Below, piece by piece: positions 54,951 through 63,487 of a stretch of DNA of 64,000 nucleotides; within the stretch, counting starts at the first letter, position 1, and each line of letters starts with the position of its first letter. The position numbers were made by a program, and so were the translations under genes. The notes beneath the pieces were generated by a model. That model had not been told where the DNA came from. It did not search any database and worked only from the letters and a program-made list of their open reading frames with translations. Source of the DNA: Salinicoccus roseus (GTDB lineage: Bacteria > Bacillota > Bacilli > Staphylococcales > Salinicoccaceae); NCBI RefSeq assembly GCF_003814515.1, contig NZ_RKQJ01000001.1, forward strand, positions 806,001 to 870,000, given 5' to 3'.

Positions 54951-56408
54951 TCATGTGCCGCAAAATGTCATATGGACCTTGTCGTCATCATCCGGCGGCA
55001 TCTTGTATTCTTTATCATGCCCATCATCGAACGGATTCGACAGCACTTCGATGAGCTTGGACGCCTTGCTGTAGTCGCCCTGTTCCACGGCGAGGTCGAG
55101 TGCCTCCTCCACCAGGTGGTTACGGGGGATGACCGCCGGATTCACACTCCGCATGAGTATGTGGGCGGCCTCGAGTGTCGCGTCCTGCACCTCAAGACGG
55201 GCCGTCCATCTGCTGTGCCAGTCCTTGAAGCGCTCACTGCCACTGAACTCTACATCCTCCGGGGCATCGAGCGCCAGCATTCTGAATGTCTGTGTATAGT
55301 CCGCCTTATGATGTGCCATGAGGTCGAGCAGCTCCATCGCAAGGTCGTCATCCGCCTTTTCTCCGCTGATCAGCCCAAGCTTATCACGCATCCCGGCCTG
55401 CCAGTATTCATTATAGAGCTGGCCGAATGCACTCAGTGATTGCTGGGCGATCTCCACCGCTTTTTCCTTATCCGGGTCGAGGAGCGGCAGCAATGTTTCT
55501 GCAAACCGGGCAAGGTTCCACTGGGCGATGCCCGGCTGGTTGCGGTAACGATAGCGCTTATTGATGTCGATCGAACTGAAGGATGCCTCCGGGTCGTAGG
55601 TGTCGATGAAGGCACACGGCCCATAGTCGATCGTCTCGCCGCTGATCGTCATATTGTCCGTATTCATCACACCATGCACGAATCCCGCCAGCTGCCATTT
55701 GCTGATGAGCGATGCCTGGCGGTCGATGACAGCATCCAGGAATTTTTTATATTTATCCTCATCCGCTTGATCAGCAATCTCCGGGTAATGCCGTCTGATG
55801 GCATAGTCGGCAAGCACTTTGACATTTCCTTCATCTTCCGTACGTGCCGCATATTCGAACGTACCCACCCTCAGGTGGCTCTCCGCCACACGGGTCAGCA
55901 CCGCACCAGGCAGCATCTTCGAACGGCTTACCGCCTCCCCTGTCGTCACCAGGGCGAGGGCACGGGTCGAGGGGATGCCGAGTGCGTGCATCGCCTCGCT
56001 GATGATATATTCCCTGAGCATCGGTCCAAGCGGTGCCCGGCCGTCACCCATCCTGGAGAATGCCGTGCGTCCAGCCCCCTTCAACTGGATGTCGAACCGT
56101 TTCCCGTCCGGCGTCACCTGTTCCCCGAGGAGGATCGCCCGGCCGTCGCCAAGCATCGTGAAGCTGCCGAACTGGTGACCGGCGTAGGCCTGTGCAATCG
56201 GCAGACCGCCTTCCGGAATCGTATTGCCGGAAAAGACCTCACTTGAAGTCAGCTGCAGACTTCTTGAATCAAGACCGAGCGTTTCAGCCAGGTTCCAGTT
56301 GAACAGTACAAGCTCGGGAAACTCGGCACGCTCCGGCTGTGTTTCTTTATAGAATATCTCAGGCAGACTGGCATAACTGTGTTCCAAGTGCCATCCACTT
56401 TCTGTCAT
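54951..56408 (-). CDS. selO: Protein adenylyltransferase SelO
   Basis: 485 residues, pseudokinase-fold AMPylator (YdiU/UPF0061), expected length. QLKGAGRTAFSRMGDGRAPL (about residues 105-125) holds the nucleotide-binding residues, VMNTDNMTISGETIDYGPCA the metal Asn and Asp. The C-terminus ends MTFCGT, with Cys three residues from the end, the position of the redox-active Cys or selenocysteine in the family. Start at 56408, 4 bases after AAGGGA; an upstream ATG (56444) extends the frame but lies before the ribosome site. Confidence 0.95.
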   Translation of the reverse strand: MTESGWHLEHSYASLPEIFYKETQPERAEFPELVLFNWNLAETLGLDSRSLQLTSSEVFSGNTIPEGGLPIAQAYAGHQFGSFTMLGDGRAILLGEQVTPDGKRFDIQLKGAGRTAFSRMGDGRAPLGPMLREYIISEAMHALGIPSTRALALVTTGEAVSRSKMLPGAVLTRVAESHLRVGTFEYAARTEDEGNVKVLADYAIRRHYPEIADQADEDKYKKFLDAVIDRQASLISKWQLAGFVHGVMNTDNMTISGETIDYGPCAFIDTYDPEASFSSIDINKRYRYRNQPGIAQWNLARFAETLLPLLDPDKEKAVEIAQQSLSAFGQLYNEYWQAGMRDKLGLISGEKADDDLAMELLDLMAHHKADYTQTFRMLALDAPEDVEFSGSERFKDWHSRWTARLEVQDATLEAAHILMRSVNPAVIPRNHLVEEALDLAVEQGDYSKASKLIEVLSNPFDDGHDKEYKMPPDDDDKVHMTFCGT

Positions 56409-56507
56409 ATGATCCCTTCCCTTTTTAAAAAACATGTTATTCACCTATATCTTAACAAAATATGAGCCAGAACCATAATTTTGCCGATTTGCCGCTTCAA
56501 TAGTGCC

Positions 56508-56536
56508 TTGACAGTGGATACAATATTAAATATTCT
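56508..56536 (+). promoter_or_regulatory. Promoter of the amidohydrolase-DUF5058 operon
   Basis: TTGACA (56508-56513), 17-base spacer, TATTCT (56531-56536), 37 bases before the chosen start codon. Confidence 0.75.
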
Positions 56537-56572
56537 GAATTATAAGAAATATGAAGCAGGGGGATGATTATA

Positions 56573-57757
56573 TTGCAGGAGAAACTTTTTGAACGGCTCG
56601 AAGCACTCTACCCGGACATGGTCGAATTCCGGCGGGATCTGCATATGTATCCGGAGCTTTCCTTCCACGAAGTCGATACACCGAAGAAGGTCGCCACCTT
56701 CCTGAAGGCGCTCGGACTTGAAGTGCAGACGGAAGTCGGGGAACGCGGCGTGGTCGCCACCCTCCACGGCGGTAAACCAGGGAAGACCGTCGCGCTCCGT
56801 GCCGACTTCGATGCGCTCCCGATCCATGAGGAAAATGAAGTGCCCTACCGTTCGAAGGTGGACGGAGTCATGCATGCATGCGGCCACGATGTCCACACAT
56901 CCGGCCTGCTCCATGTCGCGAAAGTATTGAGCGAGTTCAGTGAGGAACTGACGGGGAACGTCGTCTTCATCCACCAGTTCGCTGAGGAGCTTGTGCCAGG
57001 GGGTGCCAAATTCATGGTGGAGGACGGCTGCATGGAAGGCGTCGATGCGGTATTCGGGGCCCATGTGAATTCCAAGGAGCCGCTTGGTCGGGTCGGCCAC
57101 TGCGCCGGCCCGTCAATGGCGAATGGGGACAATTTCGAAATCACCATACACGGGGCCGGCGGACACGCCGGCATGCCGCACCTGACCGTCGATCCCGTGG
57201 CCATCGGGGGCCAGCTGATGGCATCACTCCAGCAGATCGTCAGCCGCCAGACGGATCCCCTCGAAGCGGCTGTCGTGACCGTCGCCACCTTCCAGGCCGG
57301 CGACAGCTTCAATGTCATTCCCGATACAGCCTTCCTCAAAGGGACCGCCCGGACTTTCAAGCCGGAGGTGCGTGAAAACGTCGAGGCATCCATCCGCTCG
57401 GTGGCCAGATCGACATGTGAAGGCCTCGGGGCTTCGGCCACCGTGAACTACATCAAAGGCTATCCGGCGGTCGTCAATGACGAAGCCGAGACGGCACGCA
57501 TCGCCCGCGTCGCCAATTCCCTGTTCGGGGACGAGCTGGTGTACGAAATGACGCCGATGATGGGCATGGAGGACTTTTCCTACTATCTCCATAAAGCCCC
57601 GGGGGCGTTCGTCTGGGTCGGCGGTGCCATGCCGGATCCGTCCGACATATACCCGCACCACCATCCGAAGTTCAACGTCAACGAGGAGTCGATGCTGTAC
57701 ATCGGCAAGCTCTTCATCGGCACCGTCCTCGACTATCTCGGGGAAGAGGCGTCATAG
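56573..57757 (+). CDS. M20D amidohydrolase (N-acyl-amino-acid hydrolase type)
   Basis: 394 residues. Metal site in HACGHDVHTSG and catalytic Glu in FAEELVPGG; HHHPKFNVNEE near the end. Start set at TTG 56573, 9 bases after AGGGGG and equivalent to the ATG of the paralogue at 45745; ATG 56564 abuts the ribosome site. First gene of a rightward operon with a DUF5058 protein, a second membrane protein and a carbamoylase-like hydrolase. The pairing suggests import of an N-acylated or carbamoylated amino acid and intracellular deacylation. Confidence 0.92.
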   Translation: MQEKLFERLEALYPDMVEFRRDLHMYPELSFHEVDTPKKVATFLKALGLEVQTEVGERGVVATLHGGKPGKTVALRADFDALPIHEENEVPYRSKVDGVMHACGHDVHTSGLLHVAKVLSEFSEELTGNVVFIHQFAEELVPGGAKFMVEDGCMEGVDAVFGAHVNSKEPLGRVGHCAGPSMANGDNFEITIHGAGGHAGMPHLTVDPVAIGGQLMASLQQIVSRQTDPLEAAVVTVATFQAGDSFNVIPDTAFLKGTARTFKPEVRENVEASIRSVARSTCEGLGASATVNYIKGYPAVVNDEAETARIARVANSLFGDELVYEMTPMMGMEDFSYYLHKAPGAFVWVGGAMPDPSDIYPHHHPKFNVNEESMLYIGKLFIGTVLDYLGEEAS

Positions 57758-57787
57758 GAAGTACCATAAACAAAGGGAGATTCATCA

Positions 57788-58498
57788 ATGGGAGATATTC
57801 TACAGATCGCAAATAGTACCGCATTCTGGATTTTCGCATTCATCATCGTCGCCATCGTGGCTTTTCAGGCCATCATATTCCTGTGGATCGCAGCACGTTC
57901 CGCACCTGAAGCGGACTTGACGAAAAAGGAGGTCAAGACGGCCATCCGCGCAGGATTCATCAGCTCCATCGGCCCGTCGTTCGGCATCGCCATCGTGCTC
58001 ATATCATTGATTGCCCTGATCGGCTCGCCGATCACACTCATGCGGATCGGCATCATCGGATCGGCCGCGACGGAATCCAGCGCAGCATCAATCGGGGCAT
58101 CGGCATTCGGCGTTGAGCTCGGGGCCGAGAACTTCCCAATCGAGGCGCTCGCCGCCGTCATGTGGACGATGTTCCTCGGCGGTACAGGATGGCTCGTCTT
58201 TACGATGGTGTTCACGAAATCGATGGGTAAGACACAGGAGAAGATCCAAAAGCGCAATCCGAAGATCATGGCCAGCGTTGCACTTGCAGCAATGCTCGGG
58301 GCATTCGCCTACCTGGCCAGCCAACAGATGGTCAACGGACCGAACCACACGGTGGCAGGCGTCGTGGCGCTTACCGCCATGGTCGCCATGATGAAATATG
58401 CCGATCACCGCGACATCAGCTGGCTTAAGGAATGGGCCCTCGGCTTCGCCCTGCTCATCGGCATGACCACCGGCTATCTGACCACGTTCATCATGTAG
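57788..58498 (+). CDS. DUF5058 family membrane protein
   Basis: 236 residues, six to seven hydrophobic segments. TAIRAGFISSIGPSFGIAIV and TLMRIGIIGSAATESSAA are typical of DUF5058. Always a membrane protein and often next to the partner found here at 58523, so a two-subunit transporter is likely; function not shown experimentally as far as I know. Confidence 0.85.
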   Translation: MGDILQIANSTAFWIFAFIIVAIVAFQAIIFLWIAARSAPEADLTKKEVKTAIRAGFISSIGPSFGIAIVLISLIALIGSPITLMRIGIIGSAATESSAASIGASAFGVELGAENFPIEALAAVMWTMFLGGTGWLVFTMVFTKSMGKTQEKIQKRNPKIMASVALAAMLGAFAYLASQQMVNGPNHTVAGVVALTAMVAMMKYADHRDISWLKEWALGFALLIGMTTGYLTTFIM

Positions 58499-58522
58499 AA
58501 TAAAGAACAAAGGGGTTTTTAT

Positions 58523-59239
58523 ATGAACAATGCAGCAGATCAGACAGCAAATGTTGCCGCTGATCCACGGATCAGCGGAACTGAAGCTTCATCCATGGAG
58601 ATGTTCTACAGACGCTCCCACTTCTGGGGCCGGCTGACGCTTCTCGTCATCATCATCATGTCACTCATTCCGCCACTTTATATTTCATTCGTTCTGGATG
58701 CCCATCCGGGCTGGGGCGTCATCGCAACCGGCCTCGTCGGCTATGCATCATTCATCGGCATCATGTGGGTGCTCGAACCAATCACCTACTACCCGACACT
58801 CGGCGTTGCCGGCACATACCTTGCCTTCCTGACAGGCAATATCGCCAACATGTGCCTGCCCTGCTCGTCTGCAGCGCAGAAGTCGGTCGACGCAGCGCCC
58901 GGTTCCCAGAAGGCGGAAGTCGCCGGTGTATTCGGCATCGCAGTCGCGTCACTCACCAACATCATCCTGCTCGTCATCATGATCATCGGTGGTACATACC
59001 TGATTTCCATGTTCCCGCCATTCGTGGAAGGCATGTTCGGCTTCGTCCTGCCGTCCATCTTCGGGGCCGTGCTTGGACAGTTCGCATATCGCACACCGAA
59101 ATACGGCGTCATCGCACTCATCATCGGTATGGCGGTGCTCTTTTCACCCATCTTCAGCCTGATCAAGATTGCACTCTGTGTGGCACTCACCATCGCAGTC
59201 GTGCTCTTCATGGAGAAGAAGAAAGGAAATCTAGAATAG
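58523..59239 (+). CDS. Membrane protein, partner of the DUF5058 protein
   Basis: 238 residues, six to seven hydrophobic segments after a hydrophilic 30-residue N-terminus. The motif GVAGTYLAFLTGNIANMCLPCSSAA in the middle resembles the permease motif of related two-part transport systems. It is 24 bases after DUF5058 and directly abuts the next gene (stop TAG at 59237-59239, ATG at 59240). Exact family not certain. Confidence 0.8.
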   Translation: MNNAADQTANVAADPRISGTEASSMEMFYRRSHFWGRLTLLVIIIMSLIPPLYISFVLDAHPGWGVIATGLVGYASFIGIMWVLEPITYYPTLGVAGTYLAFLTGNIANMCLPCSSAAQKSVDAAPGSQKAEVAGVFGIAVASLTNIILLVIMIIGGTYLISMFPPFVEGMFGFVLPSIFGAVLGQFAYRTPKYGVIALIIGMAVLFSPIFSLIKIALCVALTIAVVLFMEKKKGNLE

Positions 59240-60490
59240 ATGAATAATACGACGCACACAATCAATGCATCACGGCTATCGGAACGCATACATGCACTCG
59301 CAGAAATCGGAAAGATCGAGGAGACCGGCGTCAACCGCCTGGCCCTCTCCAAAAAATATAAGGAAGGCATGGACCTCGTCCGGAAATGGATGGATGAGGC
59401 CGGCCTCAAGACACGCTACGACAACTTCGGCAACCTGATCGGACGGATCGAGGGCAAAAATGAAAATGCTCCAGCCGTCATGCTCGGCTCCCACATCGAT
59501 TCACAGCCATATGGCGGCCGCTTCGACGGCACCATCGGTGTGCTCGGCGGCCTTGAAGCGGTACAGACGATGATGGAGCAGGGCATCGACCCCGACGTTC
59601 CAGTCGAAGTCATGTCCTTCTGCGATGAGGAGGGCCATCGCTTCGGCGTCGGCCTGTTCGGCTCCCGTGGCATCCTCGGCAAGCTCGAACAGGGAGAGCT
59701 TGAACGGACGGACGCTGAAGGTGTGACCCGGCGGCAGGCACTGATCGAATTCGGTGCCGACCCCGGTAAGCTCGAGGAATCGGAATACAATCCCGATGAC
59801 CTCAAGGCCTATGTGGAGATGCACATCGAACAGGGCCCGAATCTGGAAGCGGCGGATGTACCCGTCGGCATCGTCAGCGGCATCGCCGGACCCAGATGGC
59901 TCACCGTCGAACTGACAGGCGACTCCGGCCATGCCGGCACAGTACCCATGGAGAAACGCCGTGATCCGCTCGTCGGCGCCTCCTACATCATCGCCGCCTT
60001 CAACAGCCTCGTCCAGTCCGAAAAGGACGCGCCGTCCGTCGGCACAGTCGGCGACCTCGAAGTGTTCCCGGGCGGGCGTTCCATCATCCCTGAGCGCGTC
60101 ACCTTCACCATCGATCTCCGGGACAGTGACCTCGAACGCAGGAACACCTATGAAGAAGCACTCATGAACATCATCGAAAGGACCGCATCCGAACACGGAC
60201 TCGAATACACCATCCATGATGACGGCGGCACCACACCGAAGGATGCCAGTCCTGAAATCATGGATATCATGAAGTCGGAGAGTTCTGAAATGGGCATCGA
60301 GCCTCCCGTGCTCATGAGCGGTGCCTTCCATGACGCCAGCAACATGGCGGATGCATGCGACATGGGCATGATTTTCGTCAGATGCAAAGACGGCATCAGC
60401 CATAACCCTGCAGAGTACTCCACAGACGCCGACATCGCCGTCGGCACCGAGCTGCTTTACCGTACCATGCTGCGCCTCGTGAAGGAATAA
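59240..60490 (+). CDS. M20-family Zn hydrolase (N-carbamoyl-amino-acid/allantoate amidohydrolase type)
   Basis: 416 residues. GSHIDSQPYGGRFDGTIGVL (zinc His-Asp), FCDEEGHRFG (catalytic Glu pair), MHIEQGPNLE and DASNMADACDMG near the end are the motifs of carbamoylases (AmaB, HyuC) and allantoate amidohydrolases. No allantoinase or hydantoinase gene in view, so the substrate could be N-carbamoyl, N-formyl or ureido compounds. Last gene of the operon with the M20D hydrolase and the two membrane proteins. Confidence 0.9.
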   Translation: MNNTTHTINASRLSERIHALAEIGKIEETGVNRLALSKKYKEGMDLVRKWMDEAGLKTRYDNFGNLIGRIEGKNENAPAVMLGSHIDSQPYGGRFDGTIGVLGGLEAVQTMMEQGIDPDVPVEVMSFCDEEGHRFGVGLFGSRGILGKLEQGELERTDAEGVTRRQALIEFGADPGKLEESEYNPDDLKAYVEMHIEQGPNLEAADVPVGIVSGIAGPRWLTVELTGDSGHAGTVPMEKRRDPLVGASYIIAAFNSLVQSEKDAPSVGTVGDLEVFPGGRSIIPERVTFTIDLRDSDLERRNTYEEALMNIIERTASEHGLEYTIHDDGGTTPKDASPEIMDIMKSESSEMGIEPPVLMSGAFHDASNMADACDMGMIFVRCKDGISHNPAEYSTDADIAVGTELLYRTMLRLVKE

Positions 60491-60500
60491 AGATCGTGAA

Positions 60501-60542
60501 ACTCCAGTCCGTCCCCTTTTTGGGATGTGCTGGAGCTTTTTA
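60501..60542 (+). terminator. Intrinsic terminator of the amidohydrolase operon
   Basis: CTCCAG and CTGGAG with an inner GTCCC / GGGAT stem form a hairpin, followed by CTTTTTAT. Confidence 0.8.
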
Positions 60543-60560
60543 TATGGGCAGGTCTTGTTC

Positions 60561-60681
60561 GCCAATTGTCATTCGTCACTTCCGCCAGTGACAGTTGGAC
60601 CGCCAATTGTCATTCGTCATGCCCGCCAGTGACAGTTAGGCCCCCAATTGTCATTCGTCACATCAACGAATGACAATTAAG
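60561..60681. repeat. 41-bp palindromic repeat array, locus F (three units)
   Basis: Units start at 60561, 60602 and 60643 (41-bp period). The third unit contains a perfect 13-bp inverted repeat, AATTGTCATTCGT (60646-60658) and ACGAATGACAATT (60666-60678), around CACATCA. Orientation as locus A. Lies between two rightward operons. Confidence 0.95.
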
Positions 60682-60766
60682 CACTGCCCTCCCCAAACAT
60701 CAGTCCTAGGCCGTATTTTTATTCCCACCTGTCCAAATCCGGACGGATTATTTCTCATTTCATCCA

Positions 60767-60784
60767 TTTCATTACATAATGAAA
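60767..60784. promoter_or_regulatory. 18-bp palindrome upstream of the LLM-FMN-reductase operon, probable operator
   Basis: TTTCATTA, CA, TAATGAAA: perfect 8-bp arms, 33 bases before the start codon and overlapping a TACATAAT that may serve as the -10. Typical of a MarR/DUF24-type repressor site. The regulator is not in the window. Confidence 0.6.
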
Positions 60785-60816
60785 GTAACAACCTGACATA
60801 TGAAAGGACGACTTCA

Positions 60817-61884
60817 ATGGAACAGTACCGCATCAACAAGGACAACGGCCTGGAATTCGGGCTCTACACACTGGGGGACCACCTCCCGAATCCACAAACC
60901 GGAACGAGGATCTCCGCCCAGCAGCGCATCAATGAAATCATCGAAATCGCGAAGCTCGCAGAAGAAGCTGGCATCGACTTCTTCAGTGTCGGCGAGAGCC
61001 ACCAGGACTATTTTGCAACACAGGCGCATACCGTAGTGCTCTCCGCCATCGCCCAGGCGACCGAAAAAATAAAGATCTCAAGCTCATCGACCATCATCAG
61101 TACATTGGATCCTGTAAGAGTTTATGAGGATTTCGCCACCATCGACCTCATCTCGGGCGGCCGTGCTGAAATCATCGCCGGCCGTGCTTCCCGCGTCGGC
61201 CTCTTCGACCTGCTCGGGTACGACCTCAGCGATTACGAGGCACTGTACGAAGAGAAATTCGACCTGCTTCTGAAGATCAACGAGAATGAAACGCTCAATT
61301 GGGAGGGAGAGTTCCGCTCCGCACTCAAAGATGCACGGGTCCTCCCCCGTCCGCTTGATGGCACGCTGCCGATATGGCGGGCTGTCGGCGGTCATCCTGC
61401 GAGTGCCGTAAAAGCCGGTGCCGCGGGTGTACCGATGCAGATCGCGATGCTCGCCGGACCGACCCAGAACTTCAAGGAAACGATCGGCACGTACCGGGAT
61501 ACGGCACGGCAATATGGCCATGATCCGGAGCAGCTCCCCGTCGCCACGGCCGGCTTCTTCCATGTCGCCGAAACGACGCAGCAGGCACAGCGGGAGGTTT
61601 ACCCGCACATAAATGAAGGTATGAAATTAACAAATGGTGCCGGATTCCCGAAACGCGGCTTCGCCATGGGCGCCGACAAACGCAACGTGCTGAACGTCGG
61701 CAGCCCGCAGGAAGTCATAGAAAAAATCCTCTACCAGCATGAACAGTTCGACCATCAGCGCTACATCGGGCAGATGGACTTCGGCGGCGTACCATTCGAC
61801 CAGCTCATGCGCAACATCGAATGGATCGGTGAAGAAGTCCTTCCTGCCATCAGAAAATACACCAAAAAGGAGACTGACCAATGA
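60817..61884 (+). CDS. LLM-class flavin-dependent monooxygenase
   Basis: 355 residues, luciferase-like barrel. FGLYTLGDHLPNPQTG, FFSVGESHQDYFATQAHTVV, SSSTIISTLDPVRVYEDFAT and RASRVGLFDLLGYD are the signatures of the two-component FMN-dependent branch. The ATG is 8 bases after AAAGGA. The next gene starts inside its last codons (ATGA overlap) and encodes the FMN reductase that would supply reduced flavin. Confidence 0.93.
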   Translation: MEQYRINKDNGLEFGLYTLGDHLPNPQTGTRISAQQRINEIIEIAKLAEEAGIDFFSVGESHQDYFATQAHTVVLSAIAQATEKIKISSSSTIISTLDPVRVYEDFATIDLISGGRAEIIAGRASRVGLFDLLGYDLSDYEALYEEKFDLLLKINENETLNWEGEFRSALKDARVLPRPLDGTLPIWRAVGGHPASAVKAGAAGVPMQIAMLAGPTQNFKETIGTYRDTARQYGHDPEQLPVATAGFFHVAETTQQAQREVYPHINEGMKLTNGAGFPKRGFAMGADKRNVLNVGSPQEVIEKILYQHEQFDHQRYIGQMDFGGVPFDQLMRNIEWIGEEVLPAIRKYTKKETDQ

Positions 61885-62447
61885 AAATCGTAGGACTCTC
61901 CGGCTCGAACGTCGGCTCCAAAACACGCACGACCATGAAATATGTTTCCGAAAAATTGACCAGCCAGTACCCGCATGTCGACTGGACGTTCATCGACCTC
62001 GCCGACTACACCATGCAGTTCAGCGACGGCCGCAACTACCTCGACTACGAAGGGGATACGGCATATATCACAAAAACCATCATGGAAGCGGACGCTATCA
62101 TCATCGGCACACCGATCTTCCAGGCTTCCATCCCGGCGACACTGAAGAACGTCTTCGACCTGCTGCCGATCAATGCACTGCAAGACAAGATCGTGAGCTT
62201 CTTCGTCACCGCCGGCACATCCAAGCATTTCCTCATCCCGGAAACCCAGCTCAAACCGATTCTGAGCTACATGAAGGCACAGACTGTGAGCACATATGTA
62301 TTCATTGAAGAGAAGGATTTCATGAATAAGGAGATCATCAATGACGACATCATCTTCCGGCTCAATGCACTGGTCGAGGATACTGTCATGCTGACAGATA
62401 CGTACAAGCGCATACGCGAAGAGAAGGAATCGATGTATGATTTCTGA
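61881..62447 (+). CDS. NAD(P)H-dependent FMN reductase
   Basis: 188 residues, flavodoxin-like fold. GLSGSNVGSKTRTTMKYVSE at the start (phosphate-binding loop), IIGTPIFQASIPATLKNVFD and FVTAGTSKHFL are typical of NADPH-dependent FMN reductases. Overlaps the monooxygenase by 4 bases, so the two form a two-component system. Confidence 0.94.
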   Translation: MKIVGLSGSNVGSKTRTTMKYVSEKLTSQYPHVDWTFIDLADYTMQFSDGRNYLDYEGDTAYITKTIMEADAIIIGTPIFQASIPATLKNVFDLLPINALQDKIVSFFVTAGTSKHFLIPETQLKPILSYMKAQTVSTYVFIEEKDFMNKEIINDDIIFRLNALVEDTVMLTDTYKRIREEKESMYDF

Positions 62448-62451
62448 AACA

Positions 62452-62476
62452 AAAAAGGCGCTATAAGCGCCTTTTT
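62452..62476. terminator. Bidirectional intrinsic terminator
   Basis: AAAAAGGCGC and GCGCCTTTTT form a 10-bp stem around TATAA, between convergent genes. Confidence 0.92.
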
Positions 62477-63470
62477 AAATTAAAGAAAATTCAAATGTAG
62501 TTTTTCTTTCGTACTTCCGTTTATCCAATATTCTTTCTGGACTTATCTTTAATCCATCAAGTATGGGAGGTTCTTGAGCCTCAAAACATACCCCAGCATG
62601 TTTCCCATTTATATTTTTATTGAATTGCTTGCTTTCCATTGCATTACCGGTATAGAAAACCATACCAGGGAAAGTTGTAGTCATTGTCATTCTTCGTCCG
62701 CTATTTGGTTCTGTAAGAACAGCTTTTTTATTTTCGAGATAAAAATAATGATCAAATCCGCTTGATGCAATCTTTATTTGTAAGTGATCATCATTATAAA
62801 TATTCTCAAGTGCAGTTGGTGAACTGAGATCGAAAATTCCTTCAGTATGCTTTTTTCCTAAAGGTAACAATTGTTCGTTTAATGGATGAAACGATTTACT
62901 TCCAAAATTCACAATATGATCCTCTGTTCCATCGTTTCCCGAAAGATTGAAATAAGTATGGTTTGTAGGAGAAATGATTGTATCACTGTCGACTGTAATC
63001 TTATAGTCAATGTTCAGTCTGTTTTCATTATCGAGAGTGTATATGATGTTCATTAGAGGATGACCAGGGTGCCCGTCGACATAACAGGACATCTTAATCG
63101 AGCATACCTTTCCGACGACCACATCCTCTATATTCCAGTAATCATTATGAACCCCATATTCACCGCTGTGCAGCATCGTCTGCCCTTCATTTCCACGAAA
63201 CTGATATACTTCATCTCTTATTTTTAACTTCGCATCCGTTACCCTGCCAGCCAATGGCCCGATAACAGCACCTAGATAATCGGGATTTTCAATGTAATCT
63301 TCTATATCCTTATATGCAACAACTACATTATCGATTCCGCCCTTTTTATCCGGCACATGAATCCCAGTAATAGCAGCACCTATATTTATTACACTTACAG
63401 ACATACCAACATCATTTTTCAGTGTATACTCCTTGATGCCTTCAGCTAATATGCTTTCAGTAATATTCAT
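62475..63470 (-). CDS. galM: Aldose 1-epimerase (galactose mutarotase family)
   Basis: 331 residues, beta-sandwich mutarotase. AVIGPLAGRVTDAKL, the catalytic His in SPTNHTYFNLSGN and the late catalytic Glu in CFEAQEPP are present. Interconverts alpha and beta anomers of hexoses. The gene is clearly AT-richer than its neighbours (about 37% GC in a sampled line) and lies 17 bases after a sugar transporter, suggesting a transferred sugar-utilisation module. Confidence 0.94.
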   Translation of the reverse strand: MNITESILAEGIKEYTLKNDVGMSVSVINIGAAITGIHVPDKKGGIDNVVVAYKDIEDYIENPDYLGAVIGPLAGRVTDAKLKIRDEVYQFRGNEGQTMLHSGEYGVHNDYWNIEDVVVGKVCSIKMSCYVDGHPGHPLMNIIYTLDNENRLNIDYKITVDSDTIISPTNHTYFNLSGNDGTEDHIVNFGSKSFHPLNEQLLPLGKKHTEGIFDLSSPTALENIYNDDHLQIKIASSGFDHYFYLENKKAVLTEPNSGRRMTMTTTFPGMVFYTGNAMESKQFNKNINGKHAGVCFEAQEPPILDGLKISPERILDKRKYERKTTFEFSLI

Positions 63471-63487
63471 CGCATACCCTCTCCCAC

